From: Pseudomonadota bacterium
GTDB taxonomy: Bacteria > Pseudomonadota > Alphaproteobacteria > Rhizobiales > Xanthobacteraceae
DNA length: 17,583 nucleotides
Direction: 5' to 3'
Assembly (NCBI GenBank): GCA_023404705.1
Contig: JAEYAU010000231.1
Span: 1-17,583 of the forward strand
Shown: in pieces, positions 1 through 7,445 of the stretch
Position numbering within the stretch: the stretch's first letter is position 1
Layout: every line of letters starts with the position of its first letter
Position numbers and translations under genes: made by a program
Notes under the pieces: generated by a model
What the model saw: only the letters and a program-made list of their open reading frames with translations
What the model was told of the DNA's origin: nothing
Database searches by the model: none

Positions 1-390
1 TGGTTCTCGCGCATGCGCGTCGAATTCGCCAAGGCGCCCGGCCGGCTGATGATCCGCGACGGCGTCGTCTGGGGCCCGGCGATCGGCGCCACTCTTGACG
101 GCACCCTCGACTATGCGAGCGACGCCGTGCGCATGAAGGGCACTTTCGTGCCGGCCTACGCGCTCAACAATTTGCTCGCACGTCTGCCGGTCGTCGGCAT
201 GATCCTCGGCGGCGGCCACAATGAAGGCGTGTTCGGCATCACCTACGAGGTCGTGGGCCAGCCGCGCGCGCCGATCCTGCGCGTCAACCCGGTGTCCGCG
301 CTGACGCCCGGCATCTTCCGCAAGTTCATGGAATTCCGTCACACCGATGACGGCACCGGCAGCGTCGCGCCGGGCTCGCCGTCGCGCTGA
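1..390 (+). CDS. AsmA/DUF3971-like envelope protein, C-terminal fragment (5' end outside window)
   Basis: The reading frame is open from the first base (Trp-Phe-Ser-Arg before the first Met codon at 13) and stops with TGA at 388-390, so only about the last 129 residues are present. The visible part has glycine-rich beta-strand repeats of the kind 'GVVWGPAIGATLDGTLDY', then 'GTFVPAYALNNLLARLPVVG' and 'GGGHNEGVFGITYEVVG', and ends in a short polar tail. This resembles the C-terminal end of AsmA-like/YhdP-type (DUF3971) proteins: large inner-membrane-anchored proteins with a periplasmic beta-rich bridge that take part in outer-membrane lipid homeostasis. The family call rests on remembered sequence pattern only; the diagnostic N-terminal membrane helix lies upstream of the window. 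The neighbouring gene is convergent. Confidence 0.6.
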   Translation, partial: WFSRMRVEFAKAPGRLMIRDGVVWGPAIGATLDGTLDYASDAVRMKGTFVPAYALNNLLARLPVVGMILGGGHNEGVFGITYEVVGQPRAPILRVNPVSALTPGIFRKFMEFRHTDDGTGSVAPGSPSR

Positions 391-463
391 GAAGCGATCA
401 ACATCGAAAGAACTCGCGGCGCTCGGATGAGCGCGGCGGTCGTCACGTGGTCTCGAAAGCATT

Positions 464-488
464 GCGAGAGGCCACGCGGGCCTCTCGC
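464..488 (-). terminator. Hairpin downstream of the low-complexity secreted protein gene
   Basis: A perfect 10-bp inverted repeat (GCGAGAGGCC at 464-473, GGCCTCTCGC at 479-488) has a 5-nt loop and one further T-A pair outside. It starts 26 bp past the stop codon of the minus-strand gene. On the minus strand it is followed by ATGCTTTCG, so the U-tract is poor. It sits between convergent genes and could act on both strands. Confidence 0.5.
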
Positions 489-513
489 ATGGAGTCAGCC
501 AATGCAGCAGCGC

Positions 514-1188
514 TTACTGCTGCTGTTGCTGTCCTCCTCCGGATTGGCTGCCGCTCCGGGTCGAGGTGCCGGAGCGCATGGTGGTGCCGCTCTGGCTCGA
601 GCCCGTGGTCGCGCTCGGCGAGCTGCTGCGGCTCTGGGTCGTCGTCGTGGCCGAGCCCGTGGTGCTCGCGCCGCCGCGAATGGTCGTGCTGGTGCCGACG
701 CGGCGGTTCACGCGCACGTTGGTGCCGGTCTCGACGGCCACGCTCGGGCGCCGCTTCTTGATGATGGTCGTGCGGCTCGACGGCTCGGACACGACATAGC
801 GCTTCTTCTTCGACTTCTTGGCGTACTTCATCTTCTTTTTCTTCTTCAGCACCGTGACGCTCGACGGCTCGTCGTCGATCGCCGTGACGTGGCGGCTGCG
901 CCGATGCGTGACCGTCACGTCGGACCCGCCGCGCACGCCGACGCCCACGCCGACGCGCGGCCCGCTACTTGTGCCGGTGGTCGTGCTGGAACGGGTCGTG
1001 GTGCTGGTCTGAGCCGACGGGGTCGATGACTGCCCGGTGGTCGAGCGGCTGCTCGTGCCTTGGCCGGATTCGGCTTTCTCCTGAGCCTGGGCAACCTGGA
1101 AGCTCTGCTTGTCGATCTGGGCCGCTGCCGCGGGCAGGGCCCATCCCGCCACCGCAGCGGTCGCGAGAGCCAGTGCGAAAGTCCTCAT
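514..1188 (-). CDS. Secreted Ser/Thr-rich low-complexity protein with Lys clusters and poly-Gln tail
   Basis: This gene encodes 224 residues of a protein I do not recognise. The start at 1188 is preferred over the longer frame from 1209 because GGAGAG lies just upstream and the product then begins with a standard signal peptide (MRTFALALATAAVAGWALPAAAAQ, probably cleaved near residue 23-24). The mature part has three zones. Residues about 40-77 are Ser/Thr/Gln-rich. A central basic zone (about 78-172) holds an alternating Gly-Val stretch, five consecutive lysines at 115-119 and a second Lys run near 124-129. A Ser/Thr/Gly tail ends in five glutamines. The central zone contains an imperfect internal repeat: 'EPSSVTVLKKKKK' (107-119) and 'EPSSRTTIIKKRR' (135-147). 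No catalytic motif or cysteine is visible. Its location is presumably periplasmic or extracellular, and the net charge is strongly positive. A hairpin follows the stop codon. No function is assigned. Confidence 0.75.
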   Translation of the reverse strand: MRTFALALATAAVAGWALPAAAAQIDKQSFQVAQAQEKAESGQGTSSRSTTGQSSTPSAQTSTTTRSSTTTGTSSGPRVGVGVGVRGGSDVTVTHRRSRHVTAIDDEPSSVTVLKKKKKMKYAKKSKKKRYVVSEPSSRTTIIKKRRPSVAVETGTNVRVNRRVGTSTTIRGGASTTGSATTTTQSRSSSPSATTGSSQSGTTMRSGTSTRSGSQSGGGQQQQQ

Positions 1189-1676
1189 TTCGATCTCTCC
1201 TTTGGGCATCCCGACCCTGCACCCCCAACTCGACTCGCACGGGCTTTGTTTCCGGCAGGCGATAAGTTGAAGCGAGATGAACAGGTGTTCAGGATCGAGA
1301 CTTCAGCAGCCGAATCGGAGTAACGGGGTGATATCGCAGCAAGCACCTTAGTATTGGCTCGCAACCGCCTTGCAACCTGCGAGAAGTGTTGCGGCGGGCG
1401 CGACGGGGCGCCCGGTATGGTCTCGAATCGTCTCAGATACAGCCTTTGTGGAACCTCCCGGTACTCTGGGTCATGCCTCCCACGGCGATCGGCGTCGCCG
1501 AGGCTGCCCGCACCGTAACGGTAGGTGATCGGGAGATTTACTGAATGCCTGGGGCGGCCCTCCCGCGAAGACGGCAGCTCACCGCGCTCTGGCGTCGACT
1601 ATACGTCAGCCTTGCGAGTTCAGTGTCAGGGACGACTTTCGCACTTCTTTAACGGCGTCGCGCTACCGCTGGATGA
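1189..1676. other. Divergent non-coding region between the secreted-protein gene and the GGDEF-EAL gene
   Basis: This 488 bp stretch has no convincing gene. It must hold both divergent promoters, but I cannot place either with confidence. It contains three short perfect inverted repeats: CGGGCGC (1395-1401) with GCGCCCG (1408-1414), CGGCGA (1483-1488) with TCGCCG (1495-1500), and ACCGT-A-ACGGT (1512-1522). None is followed by a T-run. The small ORFs reaching in from 969-1323 are shadows of the minus-strand gene. Confidence 0.5.
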
Positions 1677-4244
1677 GTGAAGCGTTGCACCGTGTCGGGC
1701 TGCCGCGGTGCCAGTCGAGCCGAGCCCGTGTCGAGCATCAGTCGCGTTCCCGGCAAGGCCGCGTTGAGCCTTGCCACCAAGACGCTGGTCGCTTTGTCGG
1801 CTGCAGTGCTGCCGGCGCTCGCGGTCGCGGTCGTGCTCGGCTATGTGCTGATCACATCGGTTGGCGAGGCCAAGCTCGAATTCGAGCGCGCCGACCTCGC
1901 CTCGCGCCGTCTCACCGAGATTCGCGTCCTGTTCGAGAAGGAGCATGGGCTCATCGCCCGGCTGCCGGCCGAGCTCGACCTGAAGATGGTGGACCGCTAC
2001 GAGCGCCAGCTCGACATCGTCGACCGCAGCATCGCGATCGAGATCGCGGGTCTCGCGCGCGGCGGCGAGATCGTGTCACGCCACACGCTCGATGAGCTGC
2101 GCAACACGCGGCGCGGCATGCGCGAGACCACCGCACGGCTGCTCGAAGCGACGCGCAGCTTCGCGCAGACCACCGGGACCGAGCTGGTCCGCGACTGGGA
2201 GGACCGCGCGCAGGTTCTCCGGATCCTGCTCGACAGCGCCGGCGCGAATGCCCAGAGGGTGATCGCGCAGGCCCGCATGCGCCTGCAGGCGAGCTCGCAG
2301 CATGCGTGGCGGTTGACACCCTTGGCGCTGCTCGGCGCCTTGCTCTCGGTCGCGCTCGGCATCTGGCTGATCCGCCGCCAGTTCATTCGCCCCGTGACGG
2401 CGCTGACGGATCACGTGCTGCGCATCCGTGACACCGGCGATCTCGATCTGCGGCGCGACGAGTGGATGCTCGCGCGACACGACGAGATCGGCACCCTCTC
2501 TCGCTCCTTCGATCTGCTGATCGCCGAGCTCGCCGATGCGCGCCACCGCATGATCGCCTGGTCCGAGGCCGAGATCCGCACGCACTACGAGCGCCTCGAC
2601 GCCGCGATCAACAGCATGCCGCTAGGGCTGTGCATGTTCGACCGAGAGCAGAAGCTGATCATCGCCAACCGGCGGTATGCCGAGCTCTATGGTCTCGATC
2701 CGGGCCTGCTGCAGGCCGGTGTGCCGCTGCGCGCCTTTCTGGAGCAGCGCGCCGCGCTTTGCACGGACGGTGATCCTGCGGACTACGTGAACAAGCGCCT
2801 CGCGGTGGCGTCCATGCGCGAGCCCTGGTACGTCACAAACACCTTGCGCGATGGCCGCATCGTCGCGATTTCGCATCTGCCCCTCGCCAATGGGGGCTCT
2901 ATCGCGGTGCATCAGGACGTCACGGAGCAGCGCAAGGCCGAGGAGCGGGTTGCCTATCTGGCGCACCACGACACGCTCACCTCGCTGGCGAATCGCGCGC
3001 GCTTCCGCGAGGAGCTGAGCGATGCGCTGCAGGGCCTGGGCGAGGGCGACACCCTCGCGGTAATCTGCCTCGACCTCGACCAGTTCAAGGCCGTCAACGA
3101 CACGCTCGGCCATCCGGTCGGCGACATGCTCCTGCGCGAGGTGGCCACGCGGATCCAGGCCTGCCTGCGTCCCGAGGACATCGCGGCGCGTCTCGGCGGC
3201 GACGAGTTCGCCGTGATCGTGATGGGCGGAGAGCCCGTGAGCGCGACGACGCTCGCGGCGCGCATCGTGCGCGAGCTCGGCGAGCCTTTCACGATCGAGG
3301 GTCACCATATCGTGGTCGGCGCCAGCGTCGGCATTGCGATCGCGCCGCATGACGGGCGCGAGCCCGATCACCTGATCAAGAACGCCGACCTCGCCCTCTA
3401 TCGCGCCAAGGAGGACGGGCGCGGCACCTACCGCTTCTTCGAGGCCGGCATGGACGAGCGGATGCAGGCGCGCCGCGCGCTCGAGCTCGATTTGCGCCGG
3501 GCAGTGGCGGAGGGCGAGTTCGAGCTGTTCTACCAGCCGCTCGTGCGCCTCGCTTCGAACGAGATCAGCGGCTTCGAGGCGCTGCTGCGCTGGCGCCACG
3601 CCGAGCGCGGCCTCATCTCGCCGGCCGAGTTTGTGCCGCTCGCCGAGGAGATCGGCCTGATCGGCCATATCGGCGCCTGGGTGCTGCGTACCGCCTGCGC
3701 CGAGGCCTCGGAGTGGCCGCGCGACATGAAGGTCGCGGTGAACCTCTCGCCGGTGCAGTTCCGCAAGGAGACGGTGGTGCTCGACGTCATCGCGGCGCTT
3801 GGCGCGTCGGGCCTTTCCCCACGGCGGCTTGAGCTCGAGATCACAGAGAGCGTGCTCTTGCAGGAGACCGAGGCGACGCTCACCACGCTCAACCAGTTGC
3901 GCGGTCTCGGCGTGCGCATCTCCATGGACGATTTCGGCACGGGCTATTCGAGCCTCGCCTATCTGCGCAAGTTTCCGTTCGACAAGATCAAAATCGATCG
4001 CTCGTTCACCCGCGAGCTTCCCGCCAAGGCCGATGCGATCGCGATCATCCGCGCCGTGGCTGGCCTCGGCAACACGCTCGGCATCGTCACCACGGTGGAA
4101 GGCGTCGAGACCATCGAGCAACTCCAGACCGTGCGTCACGAGGGCTGCACCGAAGTGCAGGGCTATCTCATCAGCGAGCCGAGACCCGCGCACGAGCTTC
4201 CCGAGCTGATGCGGCGGCACGCGCTCGGTCGCTCGGTCGCCTGA
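1677..4244 (+). CDS. Membrane-bound HAMP-PAS-GGDEF-EAL cyclic-di-GMP cyclase/phosphodiesterase
   Basis: The 855-residue product starts at GTG 1677; GTG 1728 is an alternative and neither has a strong ribosome-binding site. Order of parts: membrane helix about 36-60, a mostly helical periplasmic region about 63-210, second helix about 213-232, HAMP about 233-286, PAS about 307-420, GGDEF domain about 430-590, EAL domain about 605-850. The GGDEF site is canonical (GGDEF at 507-511) and an intact inhibitory I-site RPED (498-501) lies five residues before it. The EAL domain keeps EAL (634-636), the 'AVNLSPVQF' Asn, 'ELEITESV', Asp751-Asp752 in DDFGTGYSS, the Lys in 'KIKIDRSF' and 'TVEGVET'. Both activities are therefore probably intact, with the periplasmic region, HAMP and PAS setting the balance. 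It is transcribed alone and converges on tyrS with a 27 bp gap, so the signal and target process cannot be inferred from neighbours. Confidence 0.93.
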   Translation: MKRCTVSGCRGASRAEPVSSISRVPGKAALSLATKTLVALSAAVLPALAVAVVLGYVLITSVGEAKLEFERADLASRRLTEIRVLFEKEHGLIARLPAELDLKMVDRYERQLDIVDRSIAIEIAGLARGGEIVSRHTLDELRNTRRGMRETTARLLEATRSFAQTTGTELVRDWEDRAQVLRILLDSAGANAQRVIAQARMRLQASSQHAWRLTPLALLGALLSVALGIWLIRRQFIRPVTALTDHVLRIRDTGDLDLRRDEWMLARHDEIGTLSRSFDLLIAELADARHRMIAWSEAEIRTHYERLDAAINSMPLGLCMFDREQKLIIANRRYAELYGLDPGLLQAGVPLRAFLEQRAALCTDGDPADYVNKRLAVASMREPWYVTNTLRDGRIVAISHLPLANGGSIAVHQDVTEQRKAEERVAYLAHHDTLTSLANRARFREELSDALQGLGEGDTLAVICLDLDQFKAVNDTLGHPVGDMLLREVATRIQACLRPEDIAARLGGDEFAVIVMGGEPVSATTLAARIVRELGEPFTIEGHHIVVGASVGIAIAPHDGREPDHLIKNADLALYRAKEDGRGTYRFFEAGMDERMQARRALELDLRRAVAEGEFELFYQPLVRLASNEISGFEALLRWRHAERGLISPAEFVPLAEEIGLIGHIGAWVLRTACAEASEWPRDMKVAVNLSPVQFRKETVVLDVIAALGASGLSPRRLELEITESVLLQETEATLTTLNQLRGLGVRISMDDFGTGYSSLAYLRKFPFDKIKIDRSFTRELPAKADAIAIIRAVAGLGNTLGIVTTVEGVETIEQLQTVRHEGCTEVQGYLISEPRPAHELPELMRRHALGRSVA

Positions 4245-4271
4245 GCCAATTGCCGCCACTGAGCCGAAGCG

Positions 4272-5525
4272 TCAGACCGGCTTCACCAGCACGTGCTTCT
4301 TCCTGCCGAGCGAGAGCTTGATCACGCCTTCGGGCGTGAGCTGCGCCAACGTGAGCATCAGCTTCTCGTCGGACACTGCCGCATCGTTGACACGAAGGCC
4401 GCCGCCCTTGATCTGCCGCCGTGCGTCGCCATTCGAGGAGCAGAGGCCGGCGGTGACGAAGGCATTGAGCACGCTCACGCCTTGCTCCAGCGTGGCGCGC
4501 GGCACCTCGATGCTCGGCAGGTTCTCGGCGATCGCGCCTTCCTCGAAGGTCCGGCGCGCAGTTTCCGCCGCGTCTTCCGCCGCCGCGCGGCCGTGGAGCA
4601 GGGCGGTCGCCTCGGTCGCGAGAACCTTCTTGGCCTCGTTCGCCTCCTGACCCTTGAGCGCGGCGAGGCGCTCGATCTCGTCGAGCGGCAGGATCGTGAA
4701 CAGCTTGAGGAAGCGCGGCACGTCGGCGTCGTCGGTGTTGCGCCAGAACTGCCAGTAGTCGTAGGGGCTCACCATATCGGGGTTGAGCCACACTGCGCCC
4801 GCCGCCGTCTTGCCCATCTTGGCGCCCGAGGCGGTGGTGATCAGCGGTGTCGTAAGTGCGAAGAGCTGCGCGTTCATCAGCCGGCGGCCGAGGTCGATGC
4901 CGTTGACGATATTGCCCCACTGGTCCGAGCCGCCCATCTGCAGCACGCAGCCGGTGCGCTTGTGCAGCTCCACGAAGTCGTAGGCCTGGAGGATCATGTA
5001 GTTGAACTCCAGGAACGACAGCTCCTGCTGGCGGTCGAGGCGCAGCTTCACCGAGTCGAAGCTGAGCATGCGGTTGACCGAGAAGTGCCGGCCGACCTCG
5101 CGCAGGAAGTCCACATAGTTGAGATGGTTCAGCCAGTCCGCATTGTTCGCCATGATGGCGTCGGTCGGCCCGTCGCCGAACTTGAGAAACTTGCTGAAGA
5201 CTTGGCGGATGCCCGCGAGATTGTCGTTGATGTCGGCGTCGCTCAAGAGCTTGCGCGCCTCGTCGCGCAGCGAAGGGTCGCCGATGCGCGAAGTGCCGCC
5301 GCCCATCAGCGCGATCGGCCGATGCCCGGTCTGCTGCATCCAGTACAGCATCATGATCTGCACCAGCGAGCCGACATGCAGCGAGCGCGCGGTGGCGTCG
5401 AAACCGATATAGCCCGTGATCGGCTGGCGCGCCGCGAGCGCGTCCAGATCCTCCGGCTCCGAGACCTGGTGGATGTAGCCGCGGCTCGACAGCACGCGCA
5501 GGAAATCGGACTTGAAGTTGCTCAT
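4272..5525 (-). CDS. tyrS: Tyrosyl-tRNA synthetase
   Basis: This class I aminoacyl-tRNA synthetase charges tRNA-Tyr in the cytoplasm. The product is 417 residues, a normal family length. The start at 5525 (MSNFKSDFLRVLSSRGY) is chosen because the longer open frame to 5732 adds a non-conserved leader and runs over the divergent DUF4031 gene. The Rossmann domain carries the HIGH-equivalent HVGS (50-53), a glycine-rich 'GGGTSRIGDPS' segment, 'QMGGSDQWGN' (197-206) for tyrosine/adenylate binding, and KMGKT (236-240) as the KMSKS loop. An S4-type RNA-binding domain occupies about 347-410 and ends 'GRKKHVLVKPV'. It is convergent with the GGDEF-EAL gene and divergent from DUF4031. A perfect palindrome lies in its leader (5543-5559). 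Confidence 0.97.
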   Translation of the reverse strand: MSNFKSDFLRVLSSRGYIHQVSEPEDLDALAARQPITGYIGFDATARSLHVGSLVQIMMLYWMQQTGHRPIALMGGGTSRIGDPSLRDEARKLLSDADINDNLAGIRQVFSKFLKFGDGPTDAIMANNADWLNHLNYVDFLREVGRHFSVNRMLSFDSVKLRLDRQQELSFLEFNYMILQAYDFVELHKRTGCVLQMGGSDQWGNIVNGIDLGRRLMNAQLFALTTPLITTASGAKMGKTAAGAVWLNPDMVSPYDYWQFWRNTDDADVPRFLKLFTILPLDEIERLAALKGQEANEAKKVLATEATALLHGRAAAEDAAETARRTFEEGAIAENLPSIEVPRATLEQGVSVLNAFVTAGLCSSNGDARRQIKGGGLRVNDAAVSDEKLMLTLAQLTPEGVIKLSLGRKKHVLVKPV

Positions 5526-5542
5526 CGATCCGGTCGCATTTG

Positions 5543-5559
5543 CGCCGCGGTCCGCGGCG
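5543..5559. promoter_or_regulatory. 17-bp perfect palindrome in the tyrS leader
   Basis: CGCCGCGG-T-CCGCGGCG is a fully symmetric GC-only sequence located 17 bp upstream of the tyrS start codon, in the 105 bp divergent region with the DUF4031 gene. It could be an operator or part of an RNA structure in the tyrS leader. GC-only palindromes also arise by chance in this composition, so the role is uncertain. Confidence 0.3.
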
Positions 5560-5630
5560 ATGGTGCCGTGGTGTAACAGGTTCCGTCCCGGAATCAACGG
5601 ACGCCAAGCAGGGCGATTTCGGCAGCCAGA

Positions 5631-5912
5631 ATGGCGGTTTACGTCGACGAAGCGATCTGGCCCTGGCAGGGCCTGAAATGGTGCCATCTGCTCGCCGATG
5701 ATCTCGACGAGCTGCACCGTTTCGCGGCGCAACTCGGCATCGCGCGCACCTCTTATCAGGGGCCGCCGCGCACCAAGTCACCGCACTACGACATCACGGC
5801 TTTCGAGCGTCAGCGCGCGATCCGGCTCGGCGCCGTGACCTGCAGCCGCCAGGAGATCGTGGTGGTGCTGCGCCGCTTGCGCGACGAGGAAGCACGGCGC
5901 AACGGGCGCTGA
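5631..5912 (+). CDS. DUF4031 domain protein
   Basis: This small 93-residue protein fills the length of the DUF4031 family, with hallmark segments 'MAVYVDEA', 'GLKWCHLLADDLDELHRFA' (residues about 15-33), 'SPHYDIT' and 'RAIRLGAVTCSR'. The family is widespread in bacteria and has no established function. The conserved Cys-His and His-Tyr-Asp positions are visible but no activity should be inferred. The start at ATG 5631 gives the family's usual N-terminus, although the upstream ribosome-binding site is weak. It is divergent from tyrS and convergent with the truncated haemoglobin gene, leaving only 3 bp between the two stop codons. It is therefore probably a single-gene transcript. Confidence 0.85.
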   Translation: MAVYVDEAIWPWQGLKWCHLLADDLDELHRFAAQLGIARTSYQGPPRTKSPHYDITAFERQRAIRLGAVTCSRQEIVVVLRRLRDEEARRNGR

Positions 5913-5915
5913 AGC

Positions 5916-6377
5916 TTAGAGGCTCGCTTCGGAGATCGGCGTGACGCCGAGCGTGTCCTCGCCGCGATTGAAGGCGCGCGCCAGCCGGAAGCTGTGAGCG
6001 ATCCGCACGGCGCGGTCCATGAACAGGTCCGCGACGTCCGCCGGGCAGGTCTGCCGCACCGTCGCGCGGAACAGCGTCAGCCAGCGGCGGAAATGCGCTT
6101 CGCCGAGTTCGTCGATGCGCAAATGCGGGGGCAGCGGCCGCCCGTCGTACCGCGAGGTCCTGAGCAGCGTCGAGGACCAGAAATCGCACATCTTGGCGAG
6201 ATGCACTGGCCACGCCTCCGGCGCGATGACGCCGTTGAAGATCGGTCCGAGCAGATCATCGGAACGGATCGCGCCGTAGAAGCCGTGCACCACGTCGCGG
6301 ATCATCTGTTCGTCGAGCGCATCCGGCACCGCCGCGCCGCTGATCGAAATGGTCTTCTGGGAAGGACGTTCAGTCAT
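5916..6377 (-). CDS. Group III truncated haemoglobin
   Basis: The 153-residue product has the group III (P-type) truncated globin pattern: 'FYGAIRSDDLLGPIF' in the B/C helices (residues 33-47), 'WPVHLAKMCDFWSS' in the E helix with His59 as the likely E7 residue, 'PLPPHLRI' with His85 as the likely proximal haem ligand, and 'HFRRWLTLF' (95-103) at the start of the G helix. The His59-His85 spacing of 26 residues agrees with the E7-F8 spacing I recall for Campylobacter Ctb; this is an inference, not an alignment. Group III globins are cytoplasmic haem proteins linked to oxygen or nitric-oxide chemistry, with roles poorly defined outside Campylobacter. The start ATG 6377 gives a slightly extended N-terminus. 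It appears to be transcribed alone. Confidence 0.9.
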   Translation of the reverse strand: MTERPSQKTISISGAAVPDALDEQMIRDVVHGFYGAIRSDDLLGPIFNGVIAPEAWPVHLAKMCDFWSSTLLRTSRYDGRPLPPHLRIDELGEAHFRRWLTLFRATVRQTCPADVADLFMDRAVRIAHSFRLARAFNRGEDTLGVTPISEASL

Positions 6378-6403
6378 ATCGGCTCGTCATTGTCCGGAGC
6401 GTT

Positions 6404-6455
6404 GCGGCTCATTCTGAGCCGCACATGGACATAGTGGGTCCGGCGACATTTCCAA
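6404..6455 (-). promoter_or_regulatory. Putative haemoglobin promoter with 19-bp palindrome at the start point
   Basis: On the minus strand TTGGAA (6450-6455) and TATGTC (6428-6433), 16 bp apart, make a weak sigma-70-like promoter for the truncated haemoglobin gene. The perfect interrupted palindrome GCGGCTCA-TTC-TGAGCCGC (6404-6422) would begin at about the transcription start, 27-45 bp ahead of the start codon. It could be an operator or a 5' mRNA hairpin. The promoter boxes match consensus poorly. Confidence 0.3.
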
Positions 6456-6474
6456 CCGCGGGATGTTCCTTAGG

Positions 6475-6493
6475 CGCAGCGCCTGACGCTGCG
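6475..6493 (-). terminator. Possible hairpin downstream of the crotonase gene
   Basis: A 7-bp inverted repeat (CGCAGCG 6475-6481, CGCTGCG 6487-6493) lies immediately after the crotonase stop codon on the minus strand. The sequence after it is CCTAAGGAAC, with no T-run, so intrinsic termination is doubtful. Confidence 0.25.
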
Positions 6494-6498
6494 TGAGG

Positions 6499-7287
6499 CT
6501 AGCGCCCCTGGAACACGCCGGAGCGCCGCTCCTTGAAGGACCGGATGCCCTCGCGCGCATCCTCCGAGTTCAGCACGCGCGCCTTCATGGTGGGAATGAA
6601 GTCGATCGCGGCCGGCTCGCCCTCGCGCAGGTAGAGGAGCGCGGCCTCCTTCGTGACCTGCACGCCGAGCGGCGCGTTCTGCGTGATCAGCGTGGCGATC
6701 TCCATGGCGCGCTCGATCTGCCGGCCGAAGGGCACGACCTCCTGGACGAGCCCGATCTTGAGGGCGCGCGCCGCATCGAACTCGTCGCAGAGCATGAGGT
6801 GGTACATCGCATCGCCCCAGCCCATGCGCTGCAGGAAGCGGAAATGCGCGCCTCCGAAGGGCGCGATGCCCCGCTTTGCCTCCAGCTGCGAAAAGCGCGC
6901 GGTGTCCGCCGCGATCGCGATGTCGCCCGCGAGCAGCATCTCGACGCCGAGCGTATAGGTGTAGCCCTGCACGGCCGTGACCAGCGGCTTCGAGCAGCGC
7001 TTGCTGATGCCGAGCGGATCGACATTGCCGGCCGGCAGCGGCTGCGCGGTCGCTTCGGGCCCGAAGAACTTCGGCAGGTCGAGCCCCGCGGTGAAGTGCT
7101 CGCCCTCGGCACAGATCACGCCGGCCCAGAGCGCGTCGGAGCGGTCGAGCTCGGTGAGCGCGTCGGACAATTCGCGCATCATCTCGGGCGAGAAGGCGTT
7201 GCGCTTGGCAGCGTTGTCGATGGTGATCCGCAGGACGCGGCCTTCCACCGCGTGGCGCACGCGCCCGACTGGTTTCACGTCGCTCAC
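6499..7287 (-). CDS. Enoyl-CoA hydratase/isomerase (crotonase) family protein
   Basis: The 262-residue cytoplasmic enzyme acts on acyl-CoA thioesters. The GTG start at 7287 is supported by AAGGGAG about 6 bp upstream. The crotonase fold signatures are present: 'ITIDNAAKRNAFS' near the N-terminus, oxyanion-hole segments 'GEHFTAGLDL' (62-71) and 'YTLGVEMLLAGD' (111-122), and 'QLEAKRGIAPFGGA' (134-147). Both positions that carry the catalytic glutamates of classical hydratases are Glu here (116 and 136), so water addition to an enoyl-CoA is plausible. The family also includes isomerases and hydrolases, and the substrate cannot be fixed. It is divergent from the Bug-type binding protein with about 158 bp between starts, so a shared role in catabolism of an imported acid is possible but unproven. 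Confidence 0.9.
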   Translation of the reverse strand: MSDVKPVGRVRHAVEGRVLRITIDNAAKRNAFSPEMMRELSDALTELDRSDALWAGVICAEGEHFTAGLDLPKFFGPEATAQPLPAGNVDPLGISKRCSKPLVTAVQGYTYTLGVEMLLAGDIAIAADTARFSQLEAKRGIAPFGGAHFRFLQRMGWGDAMYHLMLCDEFDAARALKIGLVQEVVPFGRQIERAMEIATLITQNAPLGVQVTKEAALLYLREGEPAAIDFIPTMKARVLNSEDAREGIRSFKERRSGVFQGR

Positions 7288-7445
7288 TTGAGGCTCCCTT
7301 CATGCACGCAGCCCAGATCATTATCAGGTGAGTAGTCAGCTGCCCATCCGCGGCCCAACCGACTTTATCCTTGCCTGGCCGTCTCGCGGATCGTTTCATG
7401 GCCGTGCGAGTCCTCGCGCGCAATGACGAGGGCGAGGGGAGGAGC

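Noticed and set aside
427..1029. 200-codon plus-strand open frame rich in Arg/Ala/Gly over the secreted protein gene
   Set aside because: The product is only Arg/Ala/Gly low complexity, whereas the minus strand has a signal peptide, a ribosome-binding site and a downstream hairpin.
1395..1414. CGGGCGC/GCGCCCG hairpin in the divergent non-coding region as a terminator or small RNA
   Set aside because: No T-run follows on either strand and no promoter-like sequence can be paired with it; short GC inverted repeats are expected by chance here.
2622..4259. 545-codon open frame antisense to the GGDEF-EAL gene
   Set aside because: It is a shadow frame of a GC-rich gene: composition is dominated by Arg/Ala/Glu/His, there is no recognisable domain, and the sense strand encodes intact conserved motifs throughout.
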